Origin: Naegleria lovaniensis
Lineage: Eukaryota; Heterolobosea; Eutetramitea; Acrasida; Naegleriidae
DNA: 64,000 nt
Assembly: GCF_003324165.1 (NCBI RefSeq)
Contig: NW_025407829.1
Location: 711,597-775,596, forward strand
Direction of reading: 5' to 3'
Under the pieces are notes generated by a model. The model was not told the DNA's origin, ran no database searches, and saw nothing but the letters and a program-made list of their open reading frames with translations. The position numbers and the translations under genes were made by a program. This document shows, piece after piece, positions 63,804 through 64,000 of the stretch. Numbering within the stretch: the first letter of the stretch is position 1; the number at the start of each line of letters is the position of its first letter.

Positions 63804-64000
63804 TTATTCTGAAGTCGACATTAAATAATGAATTCTCATATTCAATGCTGTAGTGATTAATACTTTCATCTTTTCCCATTTCCACAAATAACTACCAGCT
63901 TCTGCATGAGGAGGGAAATAAATCTCATCTGCCATTGATGGATAAATCAAATTCTGATACCACATATGACCATGGAATAAATCATGTTCGTAAATTCGAC
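63804..64000 (-). CDS. 3' end of an unidentified gene running off the right edge
   Basis: On the minus strand the frame entering at the right edge (codons from 63998) is open for 64 codons to a TAA at 63806-63804. It reads 'DLFHGHMWYQNLIYPSMAD', then 'YFPPHAEAGSYLWKWEKMK'. Composition is coding-like, rich in Trp/Tyr/His. No family recognised, and the rest of the gene lies outside the window. Confidence 0.55.
   Translation of the reverse strand, partial: RIYEHDLFHGHMWYQNLIYPSMADEIYFPPHAEAGSYLWKWEKMKVLITTALNMRIHYLMSTSE

Noticed and set aside
1-64000. tRNA, rRNA, CRISPR or riboswitch
   Set aside because: I looked for T-loop-like GGTTCRA motifs, repeat-spacer arrays and known RNA landmarks and found none outside coding exons; reading by eye cannot exclude a small ncRNA.

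Overview
This looks like nuclear chromosome sequence from a free-living heterolobosean amoeboflagellate, most likely a Naegleria. The reasons are A+T-rich DNA (GC in the high thirties by eye), tightly packed genes on both strands, short GT-AG introns (mostly 44-200 nt) with GTAAGT/GTATGT-like donors, A-rich tracts just before many start codons, Asn/Gln/Ser/Thr-rich low-complexity tails, and a mix of amoeboid and flagellar genes. I cannot fix the species from sequence alone. Exon models below come from reading phase and splice signals by eye; where it matters, each joined model was checked to be an exact multiple of three.

Layout. 0-1.6 kb: 3' part of a Tnp2-like DDE transposase gene. 1.8-6.3 kb: a five-exon FERM plus leucine-rich-repeat protein (+) and an RCC1 propeller (+). 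6.5-10.4 kb: IFT54/TRAF3IP1 and a NAF1-like H/ACA RNP factor with a SAP motif (both -). 10.9-13.6 kb: a three-exon protein of unknown function (+). 13.6-17.6 kb (-): a degenerate kinase-like gene, a two-TM protein and an unrecognised membrane protein. 17.8-25.7 kb (+): a GT8 glycosyltransferase with a multi-TM tail, a catalytically intact myotubularin, and an NHL-like propeller. 25.7-31.7 kb (-): an F-box-like protein, an RRM/ankyrin protein and a BTB/KCTD protein. 31.9-33.1 kb (+): an F-box/LRR protein built of 81-bp repeats. 33.6-34.1 kb: a complete 484-bp non-autonomous DNA transposon with 24-bp perfect TIRs and an 8-bp target duplication. 34.2-45.3 kb (+): a small two-exon gene, an MCP1-like five-TM protein, a seven-exon ABCG-type transporter with a very large ectodomain, and an ankyrin protein. 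45.6-51.0 kb (-): a small two-TM protein, decayed coding sequence, a large transposase-like gene and a neighbour of unknown function. 51.5-64 kb: cystathionine beta-synthase, a BLM/Sgs1-type RecQ helicase, an unknown gene (-), NELF-A, a DNA alkylation repair family protein, and the 3' end of a gene running off the right edge (-).

The genes do not form an operon or one pathway. They cover cilium assembly (IFT54), phosphoinositide turnover (myotubularin), sphingolipid or glycan modification (GT8), genome maintenance (RecQ, AlkD-like), transcription pausing (NELF-A), snoRNP/telomerase RNP assembly (NAF1) and sulfur amino-acid metabolism (CBS). The most distinctive observations are the intact MITE, a 21-nt microexon carrying the ABC Walker B/D-loop, the FERM-LRR and NAF1-SAP fusions, a probable NELF-A homologue, a two-membrane-pass module shared by two genes 30 kb apart, and the transposase-like and decayed sequence around 46-51 kb.
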